Below are positions 21,566 to 30,800 of a stretch of 32,464 bases of DNA, one piece after another. Source of the stretch: Prevotella sp. (lineage in GTDB: Bacteria > Bacteroidota > Bacteroidia > Bacteroidales > Bacteroidaceae); contig JAFVBX010000029.1 of NCBI GenBank assembly GCA_017479675.1, positions 1-32,464 of the forward strand, read 5' to 3'. Within the stretch, counting starts at the first letter, position 1. Every line of letters starts with the position of its first letter. The translations under genes were made by a program, and so were the position numbers. Below the pieces are notes generated by a model, which had not been told where the DNA came from, did not search any database, and worked only from the letters and a program-made list of their open reading frames with translations.

Positions 21566-23080
21566 ATGTTAAAGAAAGTTTTGATAGCAAATCGTGGTGA
21601 GATAGCCCTGCGTGTGATGCGCAGCTGCTACGAGATGGGCATAAGGAGCGTGGCGGTGTATAGCACTGCCGATCGCACGTCGCGCCACGTGTTGTTTGCC
21701 AACGAGGCTGAGTGTATCGGCGGAGCGGCAAGCAGCGACAGTTACCTCAACATAGACCACATCATCGAGGCTGCCAAGAAGCACGGTGCCGACGCCATAC
21801 ACCCGGGATACGGTTTCCTGAGTGAGAACGCGGAGTTTGCACGCCGATGCGAGGCGGAGGGCATAACCTTCATAGGTCCGAAGCCGGAGACGATGGAGGC
21901 GATGGGCGACAAGATTTCTGCCCGCAAGAAGATGATAGAGGCTGGCGTTCCTGTGGTGCCTGGCACGGAGGAGCCGCTGAAGAGTGCCGAGGAGGCTGTG
22001 AAGGTTGCCAAGGAGATAGGCTTCCCCGTGATGCTGAAGGCTTCCATGGGCGGCGGCGGCAAGGGTATGCGCCTCATCACAAGGGAGGAGGACGTCATAG
22101 AGATGTATAACGCGGCAAGGAGCGAGGCGATGTCGGGCTTCGGCGACGACACGGTGTATATAGAGAAGTTCGTTGAGGAGCCTCACCACATAGAGTTCCA
22201 GATACTTGGCGACAAGCACGGCAACATAGTGCACCTCTTCGACCGCGAATGCTCGGTGCAGCGCCGCAACCAGAAGATTGTGGAGGAGAGCCCCTCGCCA
22301 TTCATCGACGACAAGCTGCGCAAGGAGATGGGCGAGAAGGCTGTGGCAGCGGCAAAGGCTGTGGGCTACATAGGAGCCGGCACGATAGAGTTTCTCGTTG
22401 ACAAGCACCATAACTTCTACTTCCTCGAGATGAACACCCGCTTGCAGGTGGAGCACCCGATAACGGAGGAGGTAGTGGGCGTGGACCTCGTGAAGGAACA
22501 GCTGCGCATAGCTGCCGGCGAACCTCTGCGCTTCAAGCAGGAAGACCTCTCACAGCACGGCCACGCCATAGAGTGCCGTATATGTGCCGAGGACACGGAG
22601 CACAACTTCATGCCTTCGCCAGGTGTCATCCAGCAGTTGACGGTGCCGCAGGGCATCGGCACACGTGTCGATTCCCACTGCTACGAGGGCTACGAGATAC
22701 CGATGCACTACGACCCCATGATAGGCAAGCTGATAGTATGGGCAGTGACGCGCGAGTACGCCATAGAGCGCATGCGCCGCGTGCTGTATGAATATAAGAT
22801 TACGGGCTTGACAACGAACATACGCTACCTGCGCCGCATCATCGACGTGCCAGACTTCAAGAACGGCAACTACAACACCTACTTCATAGAGCGCAACCAG
22901 GAGCGACTGAAGCCGCGCAAGGGCTTCAAGAACGATGCGGAGCCTATGGCAGTGATAGCGGCATACATAGACTACCTGATGAACGTAGAGGAGAACCAGC
23001 CTAACGGAGTGGGCGAAGACAGCAGCGCACTGACACGCTGGCGCGCCTTCGGACTGCAAAAGGGAGTGCTGAGAGTGTAG
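21566..23080 (+). CDS. accC: Biotin carboxylase subunit of acyl-CoA carboxylase
   Basis: 504-aa ATP-grasp enzyme that carboxylates biotin on the carrier protein using ATP and bicarbonate. Visible motifs: KVLIANRGEIALRVMRSC (N-terminal domain), ADAIHPGYGFLSENAEFA, the ATP-binding glycine loop ASMGGGGKGMRL, FLEMNTRLQVEHPITEEV (catalytic/metal region), and EYKITGLTTNIRYL near the C-terminus. It is ~55 residues longer than E. coli AccC. The extra tail (TRWRAFGLQKGVLRV) resembles the start of the linker domain of propionyl-CoA carboxylase alpha chains, suggesting a split alpha subunit. The stop TAG is the first codon of the octamer array that leads to the carrier gene. ATG 21566 follows an A-rich leader. 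Confidence 0.93.
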   Translation: MLKKVLIANRGEIALRVMRSCYEMGIRSVAVYSTADRTSRHVLFANEAECIGGAASSDSYLNIDHIIEAAKKHGADAIHPGYGFLSENAEFARRCEAEGITFIGPKPETMEAMGDKISARKKMIEAGVPVVPGTEEPLKSAEEAVKVAKEIGFPVMLKASMGGGGKGMRLITREEDVIEMYNAARSEAMSGFGDDTVYIEKFVEEPHHIEFQILGDKHGNIVHLFDRECSVQRRNQKIVEESPSPFIDDKLRKEMGEKAVAAAKAVGYIGAGTIEFLVDKHHNFYFLEMNTRLQVEHPITEEVVGVDLVKEQLRIAAGEPLRFKQEDLSQHGHAIECRICAEDTEHNFMPSPGVIQQLTVPQGIGTRVDSHCYEGYEIPMHYDPMIGKLIVWAVTREYAIERMRRVLYEYKITGLTTNIRYLRRIIDVPDFKNGNYNTYFIERNQERLKPRKGFKNDAEPMAVIAAYIDYLMNVEENQPNGVGEDSSALTRWRAFGLQKGVLRV

Positions 23081-23125
23081 CGAATTAGCGAATTAACGAA
23101 TTAACAAATTAATGAATTAACGAAT
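23078..23125 (+). repeat. Octamer array between accC and the biotin carrier gene
   Basis: Six octamers: TAGCGAAT, TAGCGAAT, TAACGAAT, TAACAAAT, TAATGAAT, TAACGAAT. The first TAG is the stop codon of accC; the array ends 10 nt before the next ATG and almost fills the junction. Every unit begins with a stop-codon-like TAG or TAA. Confidence 0.85.
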
Positions 23126-23135
23126 TTTCAATTAT

Positions 23136-23648
23136 ATGGAGATTCAAGTTGGAGATAAAATGATGGAAGTTACCTTGCTGCAGAAGGAAGGTAACCACGT
23201 AAAGATAGATATAGATGGCAAGGTGTACGACGTTGACGTGTGTATGCTGGAGAAGAATATCTGCTCCATAATTCACAAGGGCACTTCGTACAACGCGGAG
23301 CTGACAAAGGAGAACGACGGCAAGCACTACCGTGTGAACCTCAACTACTCGGTGTATGACATCGATATGCTCGACTCGCAAGCCAAGTATATGCGTATGC
23401 GCAGGAGTAAGGCGGGTGGCTCAGGCTCGCAGGCTGACACCATCACGGCGCCGATGCCTTGCAAGATAGTGAAGGTATTCGTGAAGCCCGGCGACGAGCT
23501 GAAGGCTGGCGACTCGGTACTGACGATGGAGGCAATGAAGATGCAGTCGAACTACAAGGTAGCTGAGGACTGCACCATCAAGGAGGTGCTGGTCAGCGAG
23601 GGCGACAGCGTTATGGCTAACGCCACACTCGTAACATTAAATGTGTAA
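23136..23648 (+). CDS. Biotin carboxyl carrier protein
   Basis: 170-aa carrier. The C-terminal biotinyl domain (~100-170) has TITAPMPCKIVKVFVKPGD and the biotin-acceptor motif EAMKMQ with the lysine at K135. A Gly/Ser/Ala-rich hinge lies at ~91-100 (SKAGGSGSQA). The N-terminal ~80 residues (KVYDVDV, HYRVNLNYSVYDIDM) form short beta-strands similar to the linker region of propionyl-CoA carboxylase alpha chains. It carries CO2 from the biotin carboxylase to the carboxyltransferase encoded on either side; 12 nt separate it from the next gene, in the same frame. It needs a biotin-protein ligase encoded elsewhere. Confidence 0.9.
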   Translation: MEIQVGDKMMEVTLLQKEGNHVKIDIDGKVYDVDVCMLEKNICSIIHKGTSYNAELTKENDGKHYRVNLNYSVYDIDMLDSQAKYMRMRRSKAGGSGSQADTITAPMPCKIVKVFVKPGDELKAGDSVLTMEAMKMQSNYKVAEDCTIKEVLVSEGDSVMANATLVTLNV

Positions 23649-23660
23649 AAAAATCAAGAT

Positions 23661-25100
23661 ATGGAGAAGCTTACGGCAAGAGAGAGAATAGAGACACTGC
23701 TCGACAAGGGCACATTCGTAGAGATGGACAAGCACGTGACGCACCGCTGCACCGACTTCGGCATGGAGAACAAGCGCATCGAGGGCGACGGCGTCATCAG
23801 CGGCTACGGCAAGATTGACGGCAGGATAGTATTCGTCTATGCCTTCGACTTCGCTGTGTTGGGCGGTTCGCTGAGTGCTGCCAACGCACAGAAGATAGCC
23901 AAGGTACAGGACCTGGCACTGAAGAACGGCGCACCAATCGTAGGACTTAACGACTCTGGCGGTGCACGCATTCAGGAGGGTGTGGAGTCGCTGACAGGCT
24001 TTGCACACATCTTCAAGCGCAACGTGATGGCAAGCGGCGTGATACCGCAGATTTCAGCCATCATGGGACCTTGTGCAGGCGGTTCGTGCTATTCGCCTGC
24101 CCTCACCGACTTCATACTGATGGTGAAGGAGCAGAGCCAGATGTTCGTCACTGGTCCTAACGTGGTGAAGGCAGTGACCAACGAGGACGTGGATAAAGAG
24201 ACACTTGGCGGCGCCATGACACACAACAGCGTGAGCGGCGTGAGCCACTTCATCTGCAACGATGACGAGGAGACGCTGATGACCATACGTGAGCTCATTG
24301 GCTTCATACCGTCAAACAACATGGAGGATGCACCCGTGCACGCCGTGACGGACGAGGTGACACGTGTATGCCACGAACTGGACAATGTGGTGCCAACAGA
24401 CCCCAACCAACCTTACGACATACGCAACATCATTGAGCCTGTCTGCGACCAGCAGTATTTCTTCGAGATACAGCCGGAGTTTGCCAAGAACATCGTGATA
24501 GGTTTCGGCAGGATGGCAGGCAGGACGGTAGGCTTCGTTGCCAACCAGCCCAACTACCTTGCCGGTGCCCTCGACATAGACGCCAGCGACAAGGCGGCAC
24601 GCTTCATACGCTTCTGCGACTGTTTCAATATTCCTCTCGTAGCTGTAGAGGACGTGCCGGGCTTCCTGCCAGGCGTTGACCAGGAGCACCACGGCATAAT
24701 ACGCCACGGAGCGAAGATAGTATATGCCTTTGCCGAGGCAACGGTGCCAAAGGTGACGCTCATCACACGCAAGGCTTACGGCGGTGCGTACATCGTGATG
24801 AACTCCAAGTGCATAGGTGCTGACGTGAACCTTGCATATCCTACGGCAGAGATAGCCGTGATGGGTGCAGAGGGTGCCTGCAACATCCTCTACCGCAAGG
24901 CTACGCCAGAGGAGCGTCAGGAGAAGATTGCCGAGTATCGCGACAAGTTCGCCAACCCGCTGCCTGCGGCACGACTGGGCTATATAGACGAAATCATCTC
25001 ACCTTGCGACACACGCATACGCCTCATTCAGGCACTCGAGATGAGCCGCAACAAGAACGAGAGTAATCCGCCAAAGAAGCACGGCAACATGCCGCTGTAA
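23661..25100 (+). CDS. Acyl-CoA carboxylase carboxyltransferase (propionyl/methylmalonyl-CoA type)
   Basis: 479-aa carboxyltransferase of the PccB/MmdA family, moving the carboxyl group between biotin and an acyl-CoA, most likely propionyl-CoA/methylmalonyl-CoA. Motifs: TARERIETLLDKGTF, GLNDSGGARIQEGVESL, IMGPCAGGSCYSPALTDF, FVTGPNVVKAVTNEDV, VEDVPGFLPGVDQEHHGIIR, KAYGGAYIVMNSK and YPTAEIAVMGAEGA. It starts at KLTARERIE, about 30 residues later than typical ~510-aa homologues; an in-frame TAA (the previous gene's stop) rules out an upstream extension. No membrane decarboxylase subunit is adjacent, so a soluble carboxylase is more likely than a sodium pump. Alternative substrate: acetyl-CoA. 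Confidence 0.9.
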   Translation: MEKLTARERIETLLDKGTFVEMDKHVTHRCTDFGMENKRIEGDGVISGYGKIDGRIVFVYAFDFAVLGGSLSAANAQKIAKVQDLALKNGAPIVGLNDSGGARIQEGVESLTGFAHIFKRNVMASGVIPQISAIMGPCAGGSCYSPALTDFILMVKEQSQMFVTGPNVVKAVTNEDVDKETLGGAMTHNSVSGVSHFICNDDEETLMTIRELIGFIPSNNMEDAPVHAVTDEVTRVCHELDNVVPTDPNQPYDIRNIIEPVCDQQYFFEIQPEFAKNIVIGFGRMAGRTVGFVANQPNYLAGALDIDASDKAARFIRFCDCFNIPLVAVEDVPGFLPGVDQEHHGIIRHGAKIVYAFAEATVPKVTLITRKAYGGAYIVMNSKCIGADVNLAYPTAEIAVMGAEGACNILYRKATPEERQEKIAEYRDKFANPLPAARLGYIDEIISPCDTRIRLIQALEMSRNKNESNPPKKHGNMPL

Positions 25101-25113
25101 GCCTTATGGCTTA
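25098..25113. terminator. Small hairpin made from two convergent stop codons
   Basis: TAAGCC TTAT GGCTTA: a perfect 6-bp stem. The first TAA is the stop of the carboxyltransferase gene and the last TTA is the stop (TAA) of the minus-strand nuclease gene. Without a T tract it is a weak terminator candidate at best. Confidence 0.35.
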
Positions 25114-26307
25114 GTGGCAGAAGTCGTGGAGGGCGCAGTTTTGACACCTGGCGGTGTCGGGCGTCTGTGTGAAAGGTATATTTGTATTGATGATATCACC
25201 GATGAGCTGTGAGAGTCCTTTCCTAAATTCTGGAAGGTAGTCATGGGCATCGGTGATTTCTTCGTTATTGATGCTTAGCAGGGGTGAATAATTGTCATCG
25301 CCGACATGCTGCACGTAGAGCAGGGCACAGCTGACGGGTGACGACGGCGACTCCTCGGAGACTATCATGGCATAGAGCAGAGCCTGGAGGAAGTAGTCGG
25401 TGTGGGCACCTATCTTCTCGGGAAGGAAGATGTCATCGATGCCTGAGAGGTTGAGCCTCCTTGTGAGACGTCCCGTCTTGTAGTCTATGACACGTAGGCG
25501 GCGCTTGCCCTCAATGTCGGTGACGGCATCAAGACGGTCTATGCTGCCGCCGATGCGTACGTCGATGGTGTTGCCGTCGGCAGTGGTGACGGGTATGGTG
25601 CCCCTGACCTCCTTCTCCAGTCCGCAGATTTGCAGGCGTGTCAGGGTGAGGTCGTAGCGCAGCAGCTTGATGAGGAAGGTGACAACCATCTCGAAGTTTA
25701 TGACTTGCAGTCCGCCCAGCTTTGGCGTGGGGCGCTGGCTGTTCTCAAGATTGAAGAGGTCCTTACGGAAGGCGCGCTCCACTATACGGCGTATGGTGGG
25801 GTGCCCTTTTTCGTTTAGCAGGCTCTGTATGTAGTCGTGAGGCACAATGAGACCGTCGGCAAAGTCGCTGTAGAGCATCTCGGCGGCGGTGTGGAAGATG
25901 GTGCCGAAGCGGCGTGTGTCCATCTCCTCCTCGTCGCTGTTGTCGCTGTCGCGGATGTCCTCTATGTAGGTGTAGTAGAAACTCATGGGACAGCGCAGGT
26001 ATTTGCCGAGGGCGGAGGGCGAGAGGTATTTCTTGTCGAGCAGTTTCTTTATCATCGCCGGAGTCTTGTCAACAGCCGTGACGTGGGATGTCTTCGTGGC
26101 TACGGACGACTCGAGGGAGTGGCGACGGATGGGTATCTCGTTGTTGGCTATCAGCGAGAGCAGGAAGCGTGACATCTCGCCTGTCTTGCCATCGCTGGTG
26201 GAGTTGTTGTAGAGTATGCTGACATCGTCGGCACGCTGCAGCAGACGGTCGAAATAGTAGTGGTAGATGGCGACCTTGTTTTCTATGGTGGTTAGTCCGT
26301 GCGCCAT
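25111..26307 (-). CDS. C-terminal part of AddB-like protein, PD-(D/E)XK nuclease domain
   Basis: 398-codon frame from an internal ATG. It carries the PD-(D/E)XK nuclease of AddB/Cas4 type: YLRCPMSFYYTYI (first Cys), FGTIFHTAAEML (His motif), GGSIDRLDAV (metal Asp), RVIDYKTGR (Asp-x-Lys), ALLYAM (Tyr motif), and a C-terminal CQNCALHDFC. With the upstream Cys these make four cysteines suited to an iron-sulfur cluster. The coding frame really continues upstream to the frameshift at about 26360; the ATG at 26307 is unlikely to be a natural start because it lies inside a conserved helicase-like segment. Confidence 0.75.
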   Translation of the reverse strand: MAHGLTTIENKVAIYHYYFDRLLQRADDVSILYNNSTSDGKTGEMSRFLLSLIANNEIPIRRHSLESSVATKTSHVTAVDKTPAMIKKLLDKKYLSPSALGKYLRCPMSFYYTYIEDIRDSDNSDEEEMDTRRFGTIFHTAAEMLYSDFADGLIVPHDYIQSLLNEKGHPTIRRIVERAFRKDLFNLENSQRPTPKLGGLQVINFEMVVTFLIKLLRYDLTLTRLQICGLEKEVRGTIPVTTADGNTIDVRIGGSIDRLDAVTDIEGKRRLRVIDYKTGRLTRRLNLSGIDDIFLPEKIGAHTDYFLQALLYAMIVSEESPSSPVSCALLYVQHVGDDNYSPLLSINNEEITDAHDYLPEFRKGLSQLIGDIINTNIPFTQTPDTARCQNCALHDFCH

Positions 26308-27856
26308 GCGGATGGAGTGGGGCAGCAGGGACGAGTCGCTGAGACGTGACGGCAGGTTGCCCCTCGTTGCATGAGAGCAGCAGCACGTGGTCGAAGTCGA
26401 GGTTACGTGTCTCGAGCACTCCCATAATCTGTATGCCCTCCAAGGGTTCGCCGTGGAAGGGTATCGTGGTGGTTTGTATTATCTGGTTGAGGAGGCTGGT
26501 GAAGAGTTGTGGGTTTACACCATCTTCCTGCACCAAGCCCTTGAGACGGTTGAGTATGGTGTACATGCGGTATATAGCCTCGGAGGGCAGGGGAGCAAGA
26601 GGCTCCGTTGACTCCGACGGCGAGGCTATGCTCTTGGTAACCCAGATGAGGCGGTCGATAAGTTCGATGATGTCCGTCTTGTCATTAAGGGGGGCGAAGA
26701 GCCGGCGCAGGTTGTCGTCAATGGATACATCCTCGGGGGTGAGGTAGTATATGGGGTTAGTGTTGAGGGCGGCATGCAGCTCTACCGACTTTTCGGAGAT
26801 GTGTCTGGTGAGCGGATGGCGCAGTATGGTGTTGATGTTGTGGAGGGTGTAGTGCCCTTTCTGCAACAGGTTGATGACAGCCTTGATGAGTGAGGTGACG
26901 GAGGCAGATGCCAGAGGATAGCCGGTTGTGATGTTGAGGTTTATGTCAGATGGCAGACAGTGGAGCACGGTTTCGAGCAGGCTCTCGTCGGCAAGCACGA
27001 TGGCGGTCTTCCTGCCAGCCTTGATACGTTCGGGGGTGAGCCACTGGCTGACGTAGCGTGCCTGCAGGTCGTCAGTGGGTGAGGAGATGATGGAGAGCTG
27101 CTTCGGCGGACATGAGTTGTCGTCGTCGTTGTAGATGGTGCCTCCCGTCTTGGTGATAAGAAGTTTCTCAACGGGGGTGAGAAGGTTGAAACCAACGAAA
27201 ACAGTAGGGTTCCCGTTAACGTTCTTGCGCTCCAGTTGGTGCTCAGGCGCTTCGCGGAGCCCGTTCCCGTTAATAGCCTCCCTATACATCATACCCTCGT
27301 AGGCTATGCCTTGTGCGCGGAGCGATGAGCGGTAGTCGGTGTATATATCGTAGAACTTGTTCCACAGTTCGAGGAAGCGTTGCTTGAGCAGGGTGTTGTG
27401 CTCTGCTGTGAAGTTTCTGAAGAAGTTCTGCAAGACGGCTATCTTCTCAGGCGTGAGGTAATCCACAGCGTCGAGTTCGTGGATATTGCTCAGCAGGGTG
27501 AATATCTGACGTGCATCGCCGAGGTGCTTGTCTATGTCGTCGAAGTCGCTGAGCATTATCTCGCCCCAGCCGTAGAACTGGTCGAGAGACTCCTTGCGCC
27601 CCGTCACCTTGCAGTATGACTTGTGGAGCTCGAAGATGAGCTTGATGTGGTCAGCCACCTCAAGGGTTGACATGGAGCGGAAAAGCTCGCTGATGGTGGT
27701 GTAGCGCGGACTCCAGATAGGACGGTCGCATAGCTCTGCCAATATCCTGTTGAAGAACAGAGAGGCACGCTTGTTGGGGAATACTATGGTAACGTTGTGT
27801 AGGTCGTTGCCGTGTTTGCTCAATATGTCTTGTGCTACGCTTGTAAGGAAATTCAT
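26069..27856 (-). CDS. N-terminal part of AddB-like protein (inactivated helicase domain)
   Basis: Frame from ATG 27856 (MNFLTSVAQDIL). Residues 1-498 are authentic AddB-like sequence: TIVFPNKRASLFFNRILAE at the degenerate Walker region, VGFNLLTPVEKLL, TAIVLADESLLETVLHCLP, ILRHPLTRHI, and EGIQIMGVLETRNLDFDHVL near the end. Residues after the G run at 26363-26360 (QPAVTSQRLV ... to 26069) are out of frame and Pro/His/Arg-rich, with no family similarity. Partner of the AddA-like protein in processing double-strand ends. The array at 27860-27894 lies just before its start. Confidence 0.75.
   Translation of the reverse strand: MNFLTSVAQDILSKHGNDLHNVTIVFPNKRASLFFNRILAELCDRPIWSPRYTTISELFRSMSTLEVADHIKLIFELHKSYCKVTGRKESLDQFYGWGEIMLSDFDDIDKHLGDARQIFTLLSNIHELDAVDYLTPEKIAVLQNFFRNFTAEHNTLLKQRFLELWNKFYDIYTDYRSSLRAQGIAYEGMMYREAINGNGLREAPEHQLERKNVNGNPTVFVGFNLLTPVEKLLITKTGGTIYNDDDNSCPPKQLSIISSPTDDLQARYVSQWLTPERIKAGRKTAIVLADESLLETVLHCLPSDINLNITTGYPLASASVTSLIKAVINLLQKGHYTLHNINTILRHPLTRHISEKSVELHAALNTNPIYYLTPEDVSIDDNLRRLFAPLNDKTDIIELIDRLIWVTKSIASPSESTEPLAPLPSEAIYRMYTILNRLKGLVQEDGVNPQLFTSLLNQIIQTTTIPFHGEPLEGIQIMGVLETRNLDFDHVLLLSCNEGQPAVTSQRLVPAAPLHPHGARTNHHRKQGRHLPLLFRPSAAACRRCQHTLQQLHQRWQDRRDVTLPALADSQQRDTHPSPLPRVVRSHEDIPRHGC
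26360..26363 (-). other. Frameshift site (G4 run) in the addB-like gene
   Basis: On the minus strand AAC GAG GGG CAA; the expected reading is AAC GAG GGC AAC (NEGN). One extra G in GGGG shifts the frame by +1. Run length is short for classic slippage-type phase variation. Confidence 0.75.
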
Positions 27857-27859
27857 CTT

Positions 27860-27894
27860 TTCAACGGTAAACAGTAAACTCTTAACTCTTAACT
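27860..27894 (-). repeat. Heptamer array at the addA-addB junction
   Basis: On the minus strand: AGTTAAG, AGTTAAG, AGTTTAC, TGTTTAC, CGTTGAA, then AAGATG with the addB start. The first two units encode the last residues (VKS) and the stop codon of the AddA-like protein. AGTTTAC is also the unit of the rarA-lptD and asd-dxs arrays. Confidence 0.85.
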
Positions 27895-30800
27895 TCCGAA
27901 ACCTCGTTTCTCGTCACATACCACAGGAAGCCCTTCACGTCGGGCATGCCCATGTCTTTCAGCAGGTTCATGTAGGCACGAACCTGTTCGTGGTGCTCCG
28001 CATCGGGCTTGCCAAACTTGAAGTCAACCACGATGGTCTCCTTGCCGTCAGTCATCACACGGTCGGGACGCATCTCCTTCTCTTTGGTTATGATGGAGCA
28101 CTCGTTGTACAGCGTCCAGCGGTCAGAGAACCATTCTCTCACCTGTTCGTTGCTGAAGCGTTTCTGCAGCTCGGCTATGAGCGTTGAGTGTGTCATGTCG
28201 TCATCATACAGCGTTCCGTCGAACTCCATACGCTGCAAGACTGGCTCCACGTCGTCGAGGGTGGCAATCTGCGAGAACACCTGGTGCATCACCGTTCCCA
28301 TGCGGATGTATCGCTGGCGGTCGGTCTCGTCGAGAGAGTCATCGGCAAATTCGCGGCTCGTGTTGCTCTGACGGAACACGGCACCGCTCTCGTGCGAGGT
28401 GACGTCAACATGGATGGGTGTTATCTCGGGCAGGAACACGTTGCGGCTCTTCTCCTTCTCTTGCTCCTCGAAGATGCCCTCCAGCGTGCCGTATGTCACA
28501 GTTATGTCCTCTTCGTAGTCGGCAGGAATGTTGACGTGGAGAGGCAAGCCCTCTATGCTGTCGGGCATGAGGCTGACAGCTTGCTCTATGATGTTGGAGC
28601 GATAGCCTGCCGTCTTGTTGCCCTTCTCGTCGCTCCTGATGCCTATGACAAACAGCGAACGGCGGGCACGTGTCATTGCCACGTAGAGCAGGTTGAGGTT
28701 GTCAACGATGTTTTGCACGTGTTCCTCCATCACGTCGTCGAAGTATATGGTGTTCTTGAATGACGACACAGAGGTATAGTCGAGGGGCACGATAGGCAGT
28801 TCGTCGAACGGGCTCTCCTTGGGCTGGCACCACAGTGTGGAACGTAGCTCAAGCTTCCAGTTGCAGTAGGGCAGTATGACGTGTTTGAACTCCAGTCCCT
28901 TACTCTTGTGTATGGTGAGAATACGCACACCGTCACAGTCTGGCGTCTCGATAGTTGCCGAGCAGATGTCGTCGTCCCATGCCGTGAGGAAGTCTTCGAG
29001 CACTGTGGACACATCGTTGCAGTACTGGTGCAGTTTGTCGAAGAATGTGGTGAGGTATGCCCCCTCGCTGCCGCCTAAACGGAACAGACGCAGAATTTCC
29101 TCCGCCATGTCGTGGAGCGAGAGGGTGAGCAGGTGGTCGCGACGCTCTGCGAAGCCTGACGGCAGGGCGGTTAGTCCGCTGTCCTTCAGCAGCAGGTTCT
29201 CCGTCAGTGCGTCTGTGGGGTGGGCGAGGTGCTTCATTGCTCCTACTACGGTGCGCACTGACGTTGAGGCATCGAGACGGAAAGCCTCTGCCGACATGAC
29301 TGGTATGCCCTGACTGTCGAGGAAGGTGGCGAGGGCAGTAGCCTCGCGGTTGCTTCTCAGCAGTATGGCGATGTCCTTCATCTTTGCGCCGCCATTTACC
29401 AGGGTGCTGATGATGTCGAGTGTGCGCTCCGCCATGCTGTCCTCCTGGCTCTTGGGTATTAGGTCTATGTGTACCAAACCCTTGGAGGCTTTCTTGGCAG
29501 GCACCTTCTGCCCCACGTCCTGATAGGCTTTCTTCAGCTGACTTGCCATCATGGGCGAGTCGTCCATGATAGCCTGCACCTCAAGGTCGGAGACAGTCTT
29601 GAAGAAGGTGTTGTTGAAGTTTATCACGTTGCGCTCCGAACGGTAGTTGGTGTCAAGAGGCTTGAAGTCGAGCAGTGAGGCGCTGAACTGTTGGTCTATA
29701 CTGTTGAGCAGTCGCCAGTCGCCTGAACGCCAGCGGTATATGCTCTGCTTCACGTCGCCCACGATGAGGTTGCTGTTGCCCTTGCCTATGCACTCCAAAA
29801 GCAGTTTCTTGAAGTTTTGCCACTGCACCGTGCTTGTGTCCTGAAACTCGTCTATCATGATGTGCTCCAGATGGGCACCTATTTTCTCGAACACGAAGGG
29901 CGAGTCGTCATCCTTCACCATCTCGCCAAGCAGGGTGGGGGTGTCGCTCAGCATGAAGCGCTGGGCAGAGTCGTTGAGCTCCTTGGCGAAGGTCTCTATG
30001 TGGCGCAGCAGCTGTACGTCGTTGATGTGTGCGAGTGTCTTTTTCACAGAGTTGTACATACGCACGTCGAGTGGACGCTGCATCTCCGTCTTGTGCATCA
30101 GCGGGTATAGCGCTTCGTTGACGAGGTGGAGCACCTGTTCACGGTTCTTCGCTGTCTTGGTAGCCCATGAGTCGGGGTTGTCGTAGGCTTGCCTGAGGTA
30201 TGTCTTCTCCATGTCGATTTCCGCAAACCTGCCTTTCTGCATTTTGGTGAAGTAGCCTATGCCTCCGCTCTCCTTGCGACAGAAATCGTCAATGCCGAGT
30301 CCAGCGCCCTCCCACATGGCACAAGCCTCGTCACCTATAGCCTGGTATTTCTTTTCCAACTCGTCAGCCAAAGTGCGCAGACGGCGTTTGTAGTTGTCGA
30401 AAAAGCCTTTTGTCGCCGCCTTGTCGTTCAGCTTGTCGCGATGCTCCTTGTAGAAATCCTTGAAGATGTTTCCTGCAAAATCCTTTATGCCACGTATGAA
30501 GTTCCACGACTCGTTGTTCTCCAGCCTCTCCTTCACATAGCCCATCACCACGCGGCTCAGCTCCTTGTCGTCGGATATGGAGTCTATGAGGTTGTCGATA
30601 GCCTCCTCCACTACCTGCTGGTTGTTGAGTGCTACACGCATATTGGGGTTGAGCTGCAGCTCACGCGCAAGGTTGCGCAGCACCGACTGAAAGAAGGTGT
30701 CTATGGTCTGCACCCTGAAGAAGTGGTAGTTGTCGAGCAGCAGTCGTAGTGCCTTGCCAGCCTGTTTTGATATATGCGCCCTCACATCTTCTGAAGTTCC

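Larger units (their letters stand above)
25111..27856 (-). pseudogene. AddB-like helicase/nuclease gene, whole extent, split by a frameshift
   Basis: The two minus-strand frames 27856-26069 and 26307-25111 are parts of one ~914-codon gene. Removing one G from the run at 26363-26360 joins VLLLSCNEG directly to NLPSRLSDSSLLPHSIRMAHGL, restoring a continuous AddB/RecB-nuclease-family protein of normal length. The full span is 2746 nt, one more than a multiple of three. As written the gene yields a truncated protein without its nuclease domain. A one-base error in a homopolymer of this read or assembly is a realistic alternative to a true mutation. It lies 25 nt downstream of the addA-like gene, across a heptamer array. 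Confidence 0.8.

Noticed and set aside
21569..22456. 295-codon minus-strand frame inside accC
   Set aside because: Shadow of accC caused by its high-GC codon use; no promoter or homology.
23136..25100. Sodium-pumping methylmalonyl-CoA decarboxylase
   Set aside because: No membrane beta subunit or small gamma/delta subunit is adjacent, and a biotin carboxylase is present, which fits an ATP-dependent carboxylase.
25111..26307. Stand-alone Cas4-like nuclease
   Set aside because: The Cys/PD-(D/E)XK pattern resembles Cas4, but the upstream frame joins it to an AddB-like helicase half after one base is removed.
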